This document shows positions 47,754-57,705 of a stretch of 64,000 bases of DNA, piece after piece (the first letter of the stretch is position 1; each line of letters opens with the position of its first letter). Made by a program: the position numbers and the translations under genes. The notes under the pieces were generated by a model that saw only the letters and a program-made list of their open reading frames with translations, did not search any database and was not told where the DNA came from. Origin of the DNA: Pseudomonas cremoricolorata (GTDB lineage Bacteria; Pseudomonadota; Gammaproteobacteria; Pseudomonadales; Pseudomonadaceae); contig NZ_CP009455.1 in NCBI RefSeq assembly GCF_000759535.1, positions 248,001 through 312,000 of the forward strand. The letters are read 5' to 3'.

Positions 47754-49184
47754 TTACAGTCCATAACGCTCCTGCAAGCGCTCAGCCTCCCGCTGCCAGG
47801 CGTCGAGCACCGGCCGCACGGGCATGGCAGCGTTCTGCAGGGCGCCTTGCAGGGCCTGGCGGAAGTCGGCCAGGGTATTTGGCGCGCCCGCCGCGATCTC
47901 ACTCAGGCGCTGCCGACAGAATGCATCCCAGCGTTGCAGTTCGGCGTCATTCAAGGTCGCCGGGAAGTTGCGGGCCCGGTAACGGAACAGCAGTTCCGGC
48001 AGGCGCATGTCATCGAATATCCACCGCCCCTGGGCCAACTCCTGCGGGCTTGCAGCACGCACCTGTTCGCACAGTCGACGGTCGCGGTCGCCGATAAAGC
48101 CGTCGTACAACTGCTGTTCCGGATCTTCACTGAGCGGGAAATCTTGCGCGCTATAAATCAGTGCGAGTTTGTCCTGCCACTGACTGGCCTGACTGACCAG
48201 TTGCTCGGCCCGTTGCAGATAACGCGACATATCCAGATTCAGCCGCTGCTCGTCGTTCGGCCGTATTACCGACAGTGGCGCCACCACTGGACAGCGGTTT
48301 ATCTGAATGCATTTAAGCGGAACCGGTAACTCCTCCGCCGCCAATTCCTCACGTCGTGTGTATAAACGCTGACGCAAGCTGTCAGGACTTTCCTGCAATA
48401 AAGGCAGAATGTCATGATGCAAATCGCAGACTATCAGTGCATTGCGATTGCTTGGATGCCAAGCCAATGGCAATACCACCCCGAGGTAGTTGCGCTGGGC
48501 GGAAAAGCGCCCGGATATATGCACCAAGGGTTGCAGCAGCTGAATCTGCTCCATGACCTTGTGCTTGCTGCGCAGCTCGAACAGCCAGTTGTACAACTTC
48601 GGCTGACGCTCACGAATCAGACGTGCCAGGCCCAGGGTGGCACGCACGTCGGAGAGGGCCTCGTGGGCGTTGCCATGGTCGATACCGTTGGCCTGGCTGA
48701 GCAGTTCCAGGCGCAAACTCGTGCGCCCCTCCTGCTGCGGCCACTGCAAGCCCTCTGGGCGCAGGGCACAGGCGGTGCGCACCACATCGATGAGGTCCCA
48801 GCGGCTGTTGCCGCCCTGCCATTCGCGGGCATAGGGATCGAAGAAGTTGCGGTAAAGGCTGTAACGGGTGATTTCATCGTCGAAGCGCAAGGTGTTGTAA
48901 CCGGCACCGCAGGTGCCGGGACGTGCCAATTCGGCATGCACTCGGGTCATGAACTCGGCCTCGCCCAGGCCTTGCTGGGCGAGCACCTGAGGGGTGATAC
49001 CCGTGACCTGGCAGGCAATGGGATGGGGCAGGATATCGTCGCTGGGACGGCAATACAGGTTGATCGGTTCGTCGATCTCGTTGAGGTCGAGGTCGGTACG
49101 CACCCCGGCCAATTGCAGCGGGCGATCGCAACGTGGATTGATGCCGGTGGTTTCGTAGTCGTGCCAGAAGATGCTGAAGCTCAC
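47754..49184 (-). CDS. sbcB: Exodeoxyribonuclease I
   Basis: 476 residues, the ExoI length. It degrades single-stranded DNA 3' to 5' in mismatch repair and recombination. The DEDDh catalytic set is visible: W-H-D-Y-E-T-T-G near residue 8, G-Y-N-T-L-R-F-D-D-E-I, and H-E-A-L-S-D-V-R-A-T. The C-terminal SH3-like and helical ExoI domains follow (P-E-L-L-F-R-Y-R-A-R-N-F-P). It stands alone between mvaT and the PilZ gene. Confidence 0.95.
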   Translation of the reverse strand: MSFSIFWHDYETTGINPRCDRPLQLAGVRTDLDLNEIDEPINLYCRPSDDILPHPIACQVTGITPQVLAQQGLGEAEFMTRVHAELARPGTCGAGYNTLRFDDEITRYSLYRNFFDPYAREWQGGNSRWDLIDVVRTACALRPEGLQWPQQEGRTSLRLELLSQANGIDHGNAHEALSDVRATLGLARLIRERQPKLYNWLFELRSKHKVMEQIQLLQPLVHISGRFSAQRNYLGVVLPLAWHPSNRNALIVCDLHHDILPLLQESPDSLRQRLYTRREELAAEELPVPLKCIQINRCPVVAPLSVIRPNDEQRLNLDMSRYLQRAEQLVSQASQWQDKLALIYSAQDFPLSEDPEQQLYDGFIGDRDRRLCEQVRAASPQELAQGRWIFDDMRLPELLFRYRARNFPATLNDAELQRWDAFCRQRLSEIAAGAPNTLADFRQALQGALQNAAMPVRPVLDAWQREAERLQERYGL

Positions 49185-49249
49185 GGGGTCGTCCTGTCAG
49201 AAGATCGACCCGAGTCTAGCGGTGCGCGGGGGGCAGCGGCCAGTCCAGC

Positions 49250-49609
49250 CTAGGCCGAGGCGCTGGCCTGGCGAAAGCTAAAGAACTCCTGCAAGGCACG
49301 AACGTAGGAATCATAGTCGCGCGGCGCCTGCAGCAACATGAAGCCGGAGTCGTAGTGACCGGGCGTTTCATCTTCGTGGCACCACAGGCAACTGGCCGTG
49401 AGATTGATGAACTGCAGCCCGCCGCCTTTGAGCGGGACACGAATCTGCAGTTCGAAATCCGGACCGACCATCAGCGGCAGCTCGCTGATCAGCATGATGC
49501 CGTTTTCCGAGACATTGCCCAGATACCCCAGCGGTTGGCCGGTGATGCGGTTGAACACCTGGAGCACGGCACACAATTCATGACGCTCGATTTGGCGGGC
49601 AGTAAACAT
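49250..49609 (-). CDS. PilZ-domain c-di-GMP-binding protein
   Basis: 119 residues, a stand-alone PilZ domain. The c-di-GMP motifs are R-Q-I-E-R-H (RxxxR-like, residues about 5-9) and N-V-S-E-N-G (D/NxSxxG) near 33. There is no other domain, so it is an adaptor that changes behaviour of a partner on binding c-di-GMP. It lies 65 bases from the sbcB start in the same direction. Which process it controls is not visible; a c-di-GMP link to surface proteins is common in this genus. Confidence 0.85.
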   Translation of the reverse strand: MFTARQIERHELCAVLQVFNRITGQPLGYLGNVSENGIMLISELPLMVGPDFELQIRVPLKGGGLQFINLTASCLWCHEDETPGHYDSGFMLLQAPRDYDSYVRALQEFFSFRQASASA

Positions 49610-49825
49610 GGCGGTGATGGCTTTCCTTTAAGAGGCCAGGAAAACTCGGTACTGGCGAAGTTTGTTACAAAGGTTTAACAGATTGTAGGAACGCTCGTAC
49701 AAAAAGGCGCCAAGCGGACACCGCATCCATCGAACACTGGGCACTGGCCTTGCACCGCGCGCAGGCCTTTATCGCACAAAGCATTCAACGGTATAGCAGA
49801 GGATGCCTGCGCACACCGCAACCGA

Positions 49826-50212
49826 TCAGCGCAGGGGTACGGCCCGGGCCGGTGACACCTGCGCAGGTTGCCCTGCCCGGTAATGACCCAAACGCTCGAG
49901 GGTCTGCAGACGCGCTGCGGCGCGGTAGGCGTATTCATTACCGGGGTAGCGCTCGATCAGGTACTGATAGGTTTGCGCCGCATCGACATAGAGCTTCTGT
50001 CTCTCCAGACACTGGCCGCGCAGCAACGACACCTCGGGGTGGATGAACGGTCGGGCGCGGCTGGTGCGATCGACCTGCGACAGCTCGAGCATCACTCGCG
50101 CACAGTCGCCGCGGTCATAGGCGCGGTAGGCATTGTCCAGATGGTGGTCCATCGACCACCGGGTGCAGCCGACCAGGCTGGCGGCGGCGGCCAGTAGAAT
50201 CAGGGTTCTCAT
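49826..50212 (-). CDS. Small TPR lipoprotein of unknown function
   Basis: 128 residues from ATG 50212 with AGGAG before it. The signal ends in L-V-G-C-T (Cys16), with no Asp after the Cys, so outer-membrane sorting is expected. Two TPR-like helix pairs follow (A-Y-R-A-Y-D-R-G-D-C-A-R-V-M, A-A-Q-T-Y-Q-Y-L-I-E-R-Y-P-G-N-E-Y-A-Y-R-A). It resembles short tetratricopeptide lipoproteins that act as assembly or adaptor factors. The 171-base gap to the divergent pyruvate kinase gene holds both promoters. Confidence 0.78.
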   Translation of the reverse strand: MRTLILLAAAASLVGCTRWSMDHHLDNAYRAYDRGDCARVMLELSQVDRTSRARPFIHPEVSLLRGQCLERQKLYVDAAQTYQYLIERYPGNEYAYRAAARLQTLERLGHYRAGQPAQVSPARAVPLR

Positions 50213-50383
50213 GCAGGTTCTCCTCAGATGAGCTTTGTATCGGCGGCGCCGGGCAAATCTTCACAGCAACGTGCCAGCCTGACCCCGCCGCAGCCAGGTG
50301 CAACCCAGGTAGTGCAACTGAACGATGACTACAACACGATTGAGGAGTAGCCTCTCGCTGCGCTTCATTAAAGGAGTCTATGC

Positions 50384-51835
50384 ATGACCATCCGCCGTAC
50401 CAAAATCGTCGCCACCCTTGGCCCTGCCAGCAACTCGCCGGAAGTGATCGAGCAACTGATCCTCGCCGGCCTCGACGTGGCACGTCTGAACTTCTCCCAT
50501 GGCACCCCGGACGAGCACAAGGCGCGTGCCCGCCTGATCCGTGAGATCGCCGCACGCAACGGCCGCCATGTAGCGCTGCTGGGCGATCTGCAAGGTCCGA
50601 AAATCCGCATCGCCAAGTTCAGCGACAAGCGCATCGAACTGAAGGTGGGTGATCGCTTCACCTTCTCCACCGCTCACCCGCTGACCGAGGGCAACCAGCA
50701 GATCGTCGGCATCGACTACCCCGATCTGGTCAAGGATTGCGGCGTGGGTGACGAGCTGCTGCTCGACGATGGCCGCGTGGTCATGCGTGTCGAAACCGCC
50801 ACCGCCGACTCCCTGCACTGCGTGGTGCTGATCGGCGGGCCGCTGTCCGACCACAAGGGTATCAACCGCAAGGGCGGCGGCTTGACCGCGCCAGCGCTGA
50901 CCGAAAAAGACAAGGCCGACATCAAGCTGGCCGCGGAAATGGACCTCGACTACCTGGCCGTGTCCTTCCCGCGCGATGCCAAGGACATGGAATACGCCCG
51001 CACCTTGCGCGATGCCGCCGGCGGCAGCGCCTGGCTGGTAGCGAAGATCGAGCGTGCCGAAGCGGTCGCAGACGACGAAACCCTCGATGGGCTGATCGCC
51101 GCGTCCGATGCCGTGATGGTCGCGCGCGGTGACCTGGGTGTGGAAATCGGCGATGCCGAGCTGATCGCCATCCAGAAGAAGATCATCCAGCACGCCCGGC
51201 GCAACAACAAAGCCGTGATCGTCGCCACGCAGATGATGGAGTCGATGATCCAGAACCCGATGCCGACCCGTGCCGAAGTCTCGGACGTCGCCAACGCCGT
51301 GCTGGACAATACCGACGCCGTGATGCTGTCGGCGGAAAGCGCTGCCGGCGCCTACCCGATCGAGGCCGTGCAGGCCATGGCGCGAATCTGCCTGGGGGCG
51401 GAAAAACATCCGACCAGCCAGAAGTCCAGCCACCGCCTGCACACCACCTTCCAGCGCTGCGACGAGAGCATCGCCCTGGCGGCGATCTACACCGCCAACC
51501 ACTTCCCTGGGGTCAAGGCGATCATCTCGCTCACCGAAAGCGGCTACACCCCGCTGATCATGTCGCGCCTGCGCTCGCACGTGCCGATCTTCGCACTCTC
51601 GCCGCACCAAGCCACTCAGGCCCGGGCCGCGATGTTCCGCGGCGTCTATCCAATCGCGTTCGACCCGGCAGCACTGCCGGCCGAGCAGGTCAGCCAGGCA
51701 GCGGTCGACGAACTGCTCAAGCGTGGCCTGGTGCAACAGGGCGACTGGGTGATCCTGACCAAAGGCGACAGCTACCACACCATCGGTGGCACCAACGGCA
51801 TGAAGATTCTGCATGTCGGTGACCCGCTGGTTTGA
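50384..51835 (+). CDS. pykA: Pyruvate kinase (PykA-type)
   Basis: 483 residues. It converts phosphoenolpyruvate and ADP to pyruvate and ATP. Motifs in order are T-K-I-V-A-T-L-G-P-A-S, L-N-F-S-H-G, G-D-L-Q-G-P-K-I-R, AKIERAEAV with the catalytic Lys, M-V-A-R-G-D-L-G-V-E-I and A-T-Q-M-M-E-S-M. The C-terminal domain is complete. Length and sequence agree with the AMP/sugar-phosphate-activated PykA form rather than PykF. It converges with the ferredoxin reductase gene without a gap. Confidence 0.95.
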   Translation: MTIRRTKIVATLGPASNSPEVIEQLILAGLDVARLNFSHGTPDEHKARARLIREIAARNGRHVALLGDLQGPKIRIAKFSDKRIELKVGDRFTFSTAHPLTEGNQQIVGIDYPDLVKDCGVGDELLLDDGRVVMRVETATADSLHCVVLIGGPLSDHKGINRKGGGLTAPALTEKDKADIKLAAEMDLDYLAVSFPRDAKDMEYARTLRDAAGGSAWLVAKIERAEAVADDETLDGLIAASDAVMVARGDLGVEIGDAELIAIQKKIIQHARRNNKAVIVATQMMESMIQNPMPTRAEVSDVANAVLDNTDAVMLSAESAAGAYPIEAVQAMARICLGAEKHPTSQKSSHRLHTTFQRCDESIALAAIYTANHFPGVKAIISLTESGYTPLIMSRLRSHVPIFALSPHQATQARAAMFRGVYPIAFDPAALPAEQVSQAAVDELLKRGLVQQGDWVILTKGDSYHTIGGTNGMKILHVGDPLV

Positions 51836-52777
51836 TCACGGTGTGTCCTCTGCAGGAGTGAACACGTCGGTATACAGCTGATTTCTCGGCAATCCGGCAA
51901 TGAACAGCCGTCGAGCGAACTGCTCGACGGTTGCCGGCGCGCCGCAGGCCAGCGCCACCGTTTGCCGCGACTCCAGGCGCAATGCCGCCAGCGCCGCTTG
52001 CAACTCATCCGCCAGCACCTCCTCTACGCGCAACGACCGATGCTTGCGCGCCAATTCATTCAACGCCTCTGCCAGATAGTGCCCTGATGCCCCATGGGCG
52101 ACGTGCAGCAGCCTGATCGGCCCCGCGTGGCCCTGGCGCAGCGCCTCACGCAAGATGCCCCACAGCGGCGCCAGTCCGGTGCCAGCCGCGAGCAGCCACA
52201 AAGGCTTGTCGCGCCAGTCCGGATCGTAGTGCAACGCCCCGCCGCGCAGCTCGCCCAGGCTGATCGCATCGCCGCAGCGCAACTGCCGAGCACGCGCGCT
52301 GAACGCGCCCTCACGCCGGCAATCGATGTGAAACTCTAGATAACGGTCTTCGCCCGGCAGACTGGCCAGTGAATACGGCCGTGCGACCCCCTGCAGCCAC
52401 AGCACGGCGTGCTGGCCCGCCTGATAACGCAGCGGGCGCTCGGGTAGCAGACGCACACGCAGCACCTCACCGAACCACTGCACCTCGGCAACCTGGGCCG
52501 GCACGCCGTCGCCGTTGGGATCGAAGGGCGCGACGTGCAGATCCTCGATCACCCGGCACTGACAGGCCAGGCGCCAGCCCTCGGCACGCTGGGCGGTGCT
52601 CAGCACGTCAGGCCGGGCGTCGGCGGGCTGGCCGTGCAGGCAGCGCACCAGGCACGCATGGCAATGACCCGCCCGGCAGCTATAGGGCACGCTGATTCCC
52701 GCCGCGAGCAGGGCATCGAGCAGGTTGCTGTCGGTCGCCACCGGCCAGTGGCGCGCGCCGACGCGTAATTCGGGCAT
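51836..52777 (-). CDS. 2Fe-2S ferredoxin/NAD(P)H oxidoreductase
   Basis: 313 residues from ATG 52777, with GGAGA before it. A plant-type 2Fe-2S domain is first: Cys in Y-S-C-R-A-G-H-C-H-A-C-L and a fourth in L-A-C-Q-C. A FAD domain (R-P-Y-S-L-A-S, around residue 130) and an NAD(P)-binding domain (L-A-A-G-T-G-L-A-P-L-W-G, then V-A-L-A-C-G-A-P) follow. This is the layout of electron-transfer components of oxygenases or of the CDP-glucoseen reductase family. No oxygenase partner gene is adjacent. Confidence 0.85.
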   Translation of the reverse strand: MPELRVGARHWPVATDSNLLDALLAAGISVPYSCRAGHCHACLVRCLHGQPADARPDVLSTAQRAEGWRLACQCRVIEDLHVAPFDPNGDGVPAQVAEVQWFGEVLRVRLLPERPLRYQAGQHAVLWLQGVARPYSLASLPGEDRYLEFHIDCRREGAFSARARQLRCGDAISLGELRGGALHYDPDWRDKPLWLLAAGTGLAPLWGILREALRQGHAGPIRLLHVAHGASGHYLAEALNELARKHRSLRVEEVLADELQAALAALRLESRQTVALACGAPATVEQFARRLFIAGLPRNQLYTDVFTPAEDTP

Positions 52778-52878
52778 GGGCAAGGTCTCCTGAGCACTGC
52801 CACACAGCATGCCATGCATGGGCACACAAGGCTGTCAGAACCGCTCAGGGCGAAGGTGTTTCACCCACACAGGTGCGC

Positions 52879-52884
52879 TATAAT
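52879..52884 (+). promoter_or_regulatory. -10 box of the fumarase gene
   Basis: TATAAT, 122 bases before the ATG at 53006. The -35 region (52856-52861) is weak. AGAGAGGAG before the ATG is a strong ribosome-binding site. The leader is about 115 bases and GC-rich, with no clear riboswitch. Confidence 0.6.
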
Positions 52885-53005
52885 GCCGCGCCTTTTTCGC
52901 TGGCGGCCTGACCAGCCGCCATCTCCTGCAAGGCACTCCACGCCGCACCGTGCGGTCGCCGAGTGCCTTTACGAATGTTCCCGTCTTTAGAGAGGAGCGC
53001 GCTGC

Positions 53006-54529
53006 ATGACCGTGATCAAGCAGGACGACCTGATTCAGAGCGTCGCCGATGCCCTGCAATTCATCTCGTACTACCACCCCGTCGATTTCATCCAGGCGAT
53101 GCACGAGGCCTACCTGCGTGAAGAGTCGCCCGCCGCGCGCGACTCCATCGCCCAGATCCTGATCAACTCGCGCATGTGCGCCACCGGCCACCGGCCGATC
53201 TGCCAGGACACCGGCATCGTCACCGTGTTCGTGCGCGTCGGCATGGACGTGCGCTGGGACGGCGCCACCCTGAGCGTCGACGACATGATCAACGAAGGCG
53301 TGCGCCGCGCCTACAACCTGCCCGAGAACGTCCTGCGCGCCTCGATCCTGGCCGACCCGGCCGGTGCCCGCAAGAACACCAAGGACAACACCCCGGCAGT
53401 CATCCACTACTCCATCGTCCCTGGCGACAAGGTCGAAGTGGACGTGGCGGCCAAGGGCGGCGGCTCGGAAAACAAATCCAAGATGGCCATGCTCAACCCG
53501 TCCGACTCGATCGTCGACTGGGTGCTGAAAACCGTGCCGACCATGGGCGCCGGCTGGTGCCCGCCGGGCATGCTCGGCATTGGCATCGGTGGCACTGCCG
53601 AAAAAGCCGCAGTCATGGCCAAGGAAGTGTTGATGGAGTCCATCGACATTCACGAACTCAAGGCCCGCGGCCCGCAGAACCGCATCGAGGAAATCCGCCT
53701 CGAGCTGTTCGACAAGGTCAACCAGCTGGGCATCGGCGCCCAAGGCCTGGGCGGTCTGACTACCGTCCTCGATGTGAAGATCATGGATTACCCGACCCAC
53801 GCCGCTTCGCTGCCGGTGTGCATGATCCCCAACTGCGCCGCCACCCGCCACGCGCACTTCGTGCTCGATGGCTCCGGCCCTGCCGAACTGGAAGCACCGT
53901 CGCTGGACGCTTACCCGGAAATCGTCTGGGAAGCCGGCCCAAGCGCGCGCCGCGTCGACCTCGACAGCATCACCCCGGAAGAAGTCGCCAGCTGGCAGCC
54001 GGGTGAAACCATCCTGCTCAACGGCAAGATGCTCACCGGCCGCGATGCCGCGCACAAGCGCATGGTCGAGATGCTCAACCGTGGTGAAGAACTGCCGGTC
54101 GACCTCAAAGGTCGCTTCATCTACTACGTCGGCCCGGTCGACCCGGTCGGTGACGAAGTGGTTGGCCCTGCCGGCCCGACCACCGCGACGCGGATGGACA
54201 AATTCACCCGGCAGATTCTCGAGCAGACTGGCCTGCTGGGCATGATCGGCAAGTCGGAGCGTGGCCCGACCGCCATCGAAGCGATCAAGGACAACAAGGC
54301 TGTATACCTGATGGCCGTCGGCGGCGCTGCCTACCTGGTGGCGCAGGCGATTCGCAAGTCCAAGGTGCTGGCCTTCGCCGAACTGGGCATGGAAGCGATC
54401 TACGAGTTCGAGGTCAAGGACATGCCGGTGACGGTTGCCGTCGACAGCAACGGCGAATCGGTGCATATCACCGGTCCCGCGCTGTGGCAGGGCAAGATCG
54501 CCCAGAGCCTGGCGGTGGAAGTGAAGTAA
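53006..54529 (+). CDS. fumA: Class I (iron-sulfur) fumarate hydratase
   Basis: 507 residues. It hydrates fumarate to malate in the TCA cycle using an oxygen-sensitive 4Fe-4S cluster. Candidate cluster Cys are in R-P-I-C-Q-D-T-G-I-V, G-A-G-W-C-P-P-G-M-L-G and P-N-C-A-A-T-R-H. The chain has both the alpha part and the beta part (I-Y-Y-V-G-P-V-D-P-V-G-D-E-V) fused in one protein, as in FumA/FumB. The end V-E-V-K is typical. It has its own promoter and terminator. Confidence 0.95.
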   Translation: MTVIKQDDLIQSVADALQFISYYHPVDFIQAMHEAYLREESPAARDSIAQILINSRMCATGHRPICQDTGIVTVFVRVGMDVRWDGATLSVDDMINEGVRRAYNLPENVLRASILADPAGARKNTKDNTPAVIHYSIVPGDKVEVDVAAKGGGSENKSKMAMLNPSDSIVDWVLKTVPTMGAGWCPPGMLGIGIGGTAEKAAVMAKEVLMESIDIHELKARGPQNRIEEIRLELFDKVNQLGIGAQGLGGLTTVLDVKIMDYPTHAASLPVCMIPNCAATRHAHFVLDGSGPAELEAPSLDAYPEIVWEAGPSARRVDLDSITPEEVASWQPGETILLNGKMLTGRDAAHKRMVEMLNRGEELPVDLKGRFIYYVGPVDPVGDEVVGPAGPTTATRMDKFTRQILEQTGLLGMIGKSERGPTAIEAIKDNKAVYLMAVGGAAYLVAQAIRKSKVLAFAELGMEAIYEFEVKDMPVTVAVDSNGESVHITGPALWQGKIAQSLAVEVK

Positions 54530-54547
54530 GCGCTCTCGTGTCACCCG

Positions 54548-54571
54548 AACGCCCGGCCTTGGCCGGGCGTT
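54548..54571 (+). terminator. Terminator hairpin after the fumarase gene
   Basis: AACGCCCGGCC (54548-54558) and GGCCGGGCGTT (54561-54571) form a perfect 11-bp stem, 18 bases after the stop. Only a short T-run follows, so termination may be partial. Confidence 0.72.
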
Positions 54572-54677
54572 GTCATAGGGCATGTCCGATGCCCGGCGCC
54601 TACTGGCAGCTCTGTCAGTACCGCCCGTTCGGGCTCACCGATACGCTCGTTGCCCACATCAGCAAGGAGCGACGAGC

Positions 54678-56600
54678 ATGCCACACCCCACCCACCCAAC
54701 TGCCAATGCCGAGCCCTGGCTGGCGGACTTCGGCATTTTCCTGACGTCGCGCAGTGATCGCATCCTCAACAACGGGCACCAGCAGGTCGAAGTGACACTG
54801 GTCGCCGCTGCGGCAGAAGGCCAGGTCATCAGCGATGAGCAATTCGAATCGTTCAGCCTCATGTACCAGACTGCCAACGGGTCCTGCCTACCGCTTCCAT
54901 ACGACGATGACACCGCCGACTGGTTCTATCGCACCCAACACGACGAGCGATACGACTACCATTGGTCATGCACAGACATGGCGGTGCCTGTGGCGCCCTG
55001 TCGTGCGGATGCGACCGTGCGCATCAAACGCCTGTATGTGCATTGCCGTGCGGCTGATGGCCAGTGCATCACTCTGCTCGGCACGGTGCAACCAGCACCA
55101 GGCCAGCAGATCGTTACTCCAGAGCCGCTGCAACAGGAACTGATCGCCGAGCAGTCGCCCCACTACCGCTTCCCCCAGGACTACGAATGGCAGCGCAAGG
55201 TCCGTGTCGGTGAGCGTCTGTTCGACAACGTCGCCATCCGTGACTCAGACGCCATCCTGGAGTATTCGCTGCGCCCCAAATGGGGTGGCTTCGCAAGCGC
55301 CAGACTGGTCGCGCCGCCAATCGATGCAATGCAAGCAACCAATCCGCAGCCATCGCTCGGCGCCCGAGCGCCAGCGATAGGCTTTGCGCTGCCCAATACC
55401 TCGACCATCGTTCATCCAGACGACATGCACGCAGCGACTGTCGAACACGATCAATGGGTGACCCAGCCCCTCACCTCGACCACCGACCAACTCGTCGTGG
55501 TGCTTCAGTCACAGCGCTGCAGCGGTAGTCCGCTTGACGGTCGAGGTCGCACTCAGCCACAGACGATCGAAGCCCGAGATCGACAAGGTGGGCTGCATGT
55601 TCTGACTATCGGTCCAAGCCCGGACGCTCGCCTGGATCTTGAGGTCAGGACTGCCCGGTCGATCGCCAGCCACGGCATCAGCAACATCAGTTTTTTCCGA
55701 GTCGCAGGCCGCGGCTTGGCCGCCGATGCGGTGCCATGCCGGCTTTATGCCAACGGCTCGCAACAGACTTACGTGGATGTGATCATCGAGGCCGTGGATG
55801 AGTACGGTATTCCGGTCACCGTTCCCGACAGTATCCTGGCCGAGGTGCGACTGATCGACTACAACACGGGTTCGACGATGCCTCCCGGCTATGGCGTCAG
55901 CCGTACGCAAAGCCGGATCGATCAGCGCTTCAACTATTACCAGAACCAGTTCGGGGCTGACCCATCGCTGCCCATCAGGCCCAATACACAAACCATCCGG
56001 TTCTTCTACAAGACCTACCAAAGTGCGAATGTTCGAATCGCCGCACGCTTGGTGATCGACGGCAAGACCTACCACACCCATGACCGCACGCTGCCGCCAG
56101 GCGACGGTACGACCGTGGCGGGAAGGTCCAATAGCTCGGCCATCATCGAGCCCCGCGCAGTCGATTACCTCTACAACCGACCCGGTGACTTCAGCCTGGT
56201 GCGTCACGATGCCAGCGATCACCGCAGCAACGGCGTCAGGGACATCGACCGGTATCACCTGACCTTCCGCAGCGCCATTCCCCATCGCATCGTGTATTAC
56301 CCCCAATCGCAAAGCCTGAGCTGGGACTACAACGGCAATAACATCACCAACTGGATCTTCTGGAGCGTCTTGCTGGGCCAGTCATCGGTTACTGCCGCTC
56401 GGCTCGATATCTCGCAGTCGCTCAATACGCCGAATGAAGGCGTCAGTCTGTTCCGCCTGAAACTCGACCGAACCTGGATCGAAGGTGAATCCAATGGCAA
56501 CTGGGATTACTTGTGCAACGTTCAGGACGAAAACGGCAACCACCACTCAGTCTGGGTCGCCGTGCGTGACCGTATGAATGTCATGTGGCTGACCAACTGA
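54678..56600 (+). CDS. Protein of unknown family, first gene of the RHS locus
   Basis: 640 residues from ATG 54678 (AAGGAG eight bases upstream). I do not recognise the family. No signal peptide, no membrane segment; rich in short beta-strand-like stretches. The N-terminal 340 residues are collinear with the next gene product: L-T-S-R-S-D-R-I-L-N-N near 22, DYEWQRKVR at 168, E-Y-S-L-R at 195, D-Q-L-V-V-V-L at 270 and a D-R-Q-G-G-L-H block. The remaining 300 are unique and end W-V-A-V-R-D-R-M-N-V-M-W-L. It precedes the split RHS genes in the same direction, so it is probably a partner of the toxin: a structural, targeting or delivery protein. Function unknown. Confidence 0.75.
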   Translation: MPHPTHPTANAEPWLADFGIFLTSRSDRILNNGHQQVEVTLVAAAAEGQVISDEQFESFSLMYQTANGSCLPLPYDDDTADWFYRTQHDERYDYHWSCTDMAVPVAPCRADATVRIKRLYVHCRAADGQCITLLGTVQPAPGQQIVTPEPLQQELIAEQSPHYRFPQDYEWQRKVRVGERLFDNVAIRDSDAILEYSLRPKWGGFASARLVAPPIDAMQATNPQPSLGARAPAIGFALPNTSTIVHPDDMHAATVEHDQWVTQPLTSTTDQLVVVLQSQRCSGSPLDGRGRTQPQTIEARDRQGGLHVLTIGPSPDARLDLEVRTARSIASHGISNISFFRVAGRGLAADAVPCRLYANGSQQTYVDVIIEAVDEYGIPVTVPDSILAEVRLIDYNTGSTMPPGYGVSRTQSRIDQRFNYYQNQFGADPSLPIRPNTQTIRFFYKTYQSANVRIAARLVIDGKTYHTHDRTLPPGDGTTVAGRSNSSAIIEPRAVDYLYNRPGDFSLVRHDASDHRSNGVRDIDRYHLTFRSAIPHRIVYYPQSQSLSWDYNGNNITNWIFWSVLLGQSSVTAARLDISQSLNTPNEGVSLFRLKLDRTWIEGESNGNWDYLCNVQDENGNHHSVWVAVRDRMNVMWLTN

Positions 56601-56660
56601 ACTGAGCTATGCATCCGCTTGCAACCCGTTTCTTGAACCTATTTTCAGGTGAATCGCGCC

Positions 56661-57635
56661 ATGAACACCCTCGACAATCCGCAACTCTGGTTACAGACCT
56701 TCCGCCTCGAGCTGTCCTCGGCCAGCAGCAACTTGTATGGCAATGCCCGTCAACAGGCCGAGATTCGGCTCATTGCCCATGTGCATGCCAACCAGCCGGC
56801 GCTCACTCCCGCGCAACTGGCGAGCCTGACCCTGGTCATGGAGCGATCCGACGGCTTGTATGAGCCTCTGCCCTTCAATGGTCCCGGCGCCCTCAACTGG
56901 TGGCAGACCTCGGAACGAGATACACGCTTCGACCTCATGCCAGGGCCGCTCGCTGCATCGCCATCGAACAGTGCACCGCCCCCACCGGCGAACAAACTGA
57001 TGTACGTTTCGACCTCGCAGCCCGGTGGCAGTAGCGTCAGACTTCGTGCCCGCATTCAGAAAGACGAGAACACGGTCTACTACACCGATATCGGCAACGG
57101 GTTCGATAGTCACGTGTCTTTAACGACCGTTCGCCCGCCCTATTTTGGCGAAAACGATTACGAGTGGCAGCAGACCATCAGGGAAGGCGACATCAACAAT
57201 GTCTTTCTCCATGAATACTCCCTGCGCCTGAAAACACTCGGCCTGTCCACGCAATCCCGACTGGAAGTGCCAGGAATGATTCGCTGGCACACCAACACGC
57301 TGACGGAAACCTACGCCACCTATGTCGGCATCGCGCCGCCGGGCGACAAGACCGTGCGATACAACGCTGCGATCGACGTCGGTGACCGCTTCACACCCAG
57401 CACCCGCGCCAAGACACCCGGCAACGACTCGATGGTGGTGGTGCTCAATGGCGCAGACAACATCCCCTTCAACAGGCCAGGACTGGGCCATGCAGGCCCG
57501 TGCTCGATCAACCTCATAGATCGTCACGGCAATGACCATCAGGTGCTTCTGCGCTTCGACGACGGTGGCAGCGCGCTGGAACGGCGCAGCAGGCTCATGC
57601 TGAGCTATCCGACAAGGGACGAATCAGCGATCTGA
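56661..57635 (+). CDS. Paralogue of the preceding protein, RHS-locus accessory
   Basis: 324 residues from ATG 56661 (AGGTGA eight bases before). It aligns by eye over its whole length to the first half of the preceding 640-residue protein: D-Y-E-W-Q at 166, E-Y-S-L-R at 185, D-S-M-V-V-V-L at 256, then D-R-H-G-N-D-H. A Pro-rich patch lies near 103-110. No signal or membrane segment. It follows after a 60-base gap and leads into the RHS genes, so all four are likely one operon. Duplication of a scaffold or carrier domain is the simplest explanation; the function is not known. Confidence 0.75.
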   Translation: MNTLDNPQLWLQTFRLELSSASSNLYGNARQQAEIRLIAHVHANQPALTPAQLASLTLVMERSDGLYEPLPFNGPGALNWWQTSERDTRFDLMPGPLAASPSNSAPPPPANKLMYVSTSQPGGSSVRLRARIQKDENTVYYTDIGNGFDSHVSLTTVRPPYFGENDYEWQQTIREGDINNVFLHEYSLRLKTLGLSTQSRLEVPGMIRWHTNTLTETYATYVGIAPPGDKTVRYNAAIDVGDRFTPSTRAKTPGNDSMVVVLNGADNIPFNRPGLGHAGPCSINLIDRHGNDHQVLLRFDDGGSALERRSRLMLSYPTRDESAI

Positions 57636-57705
57636 GCTGCCTGGCACACCGCCAGAGGCCGCTCAGGCCCCTGGCGGACTCATCAACGGATAGAGACCGC
57701 ATAGC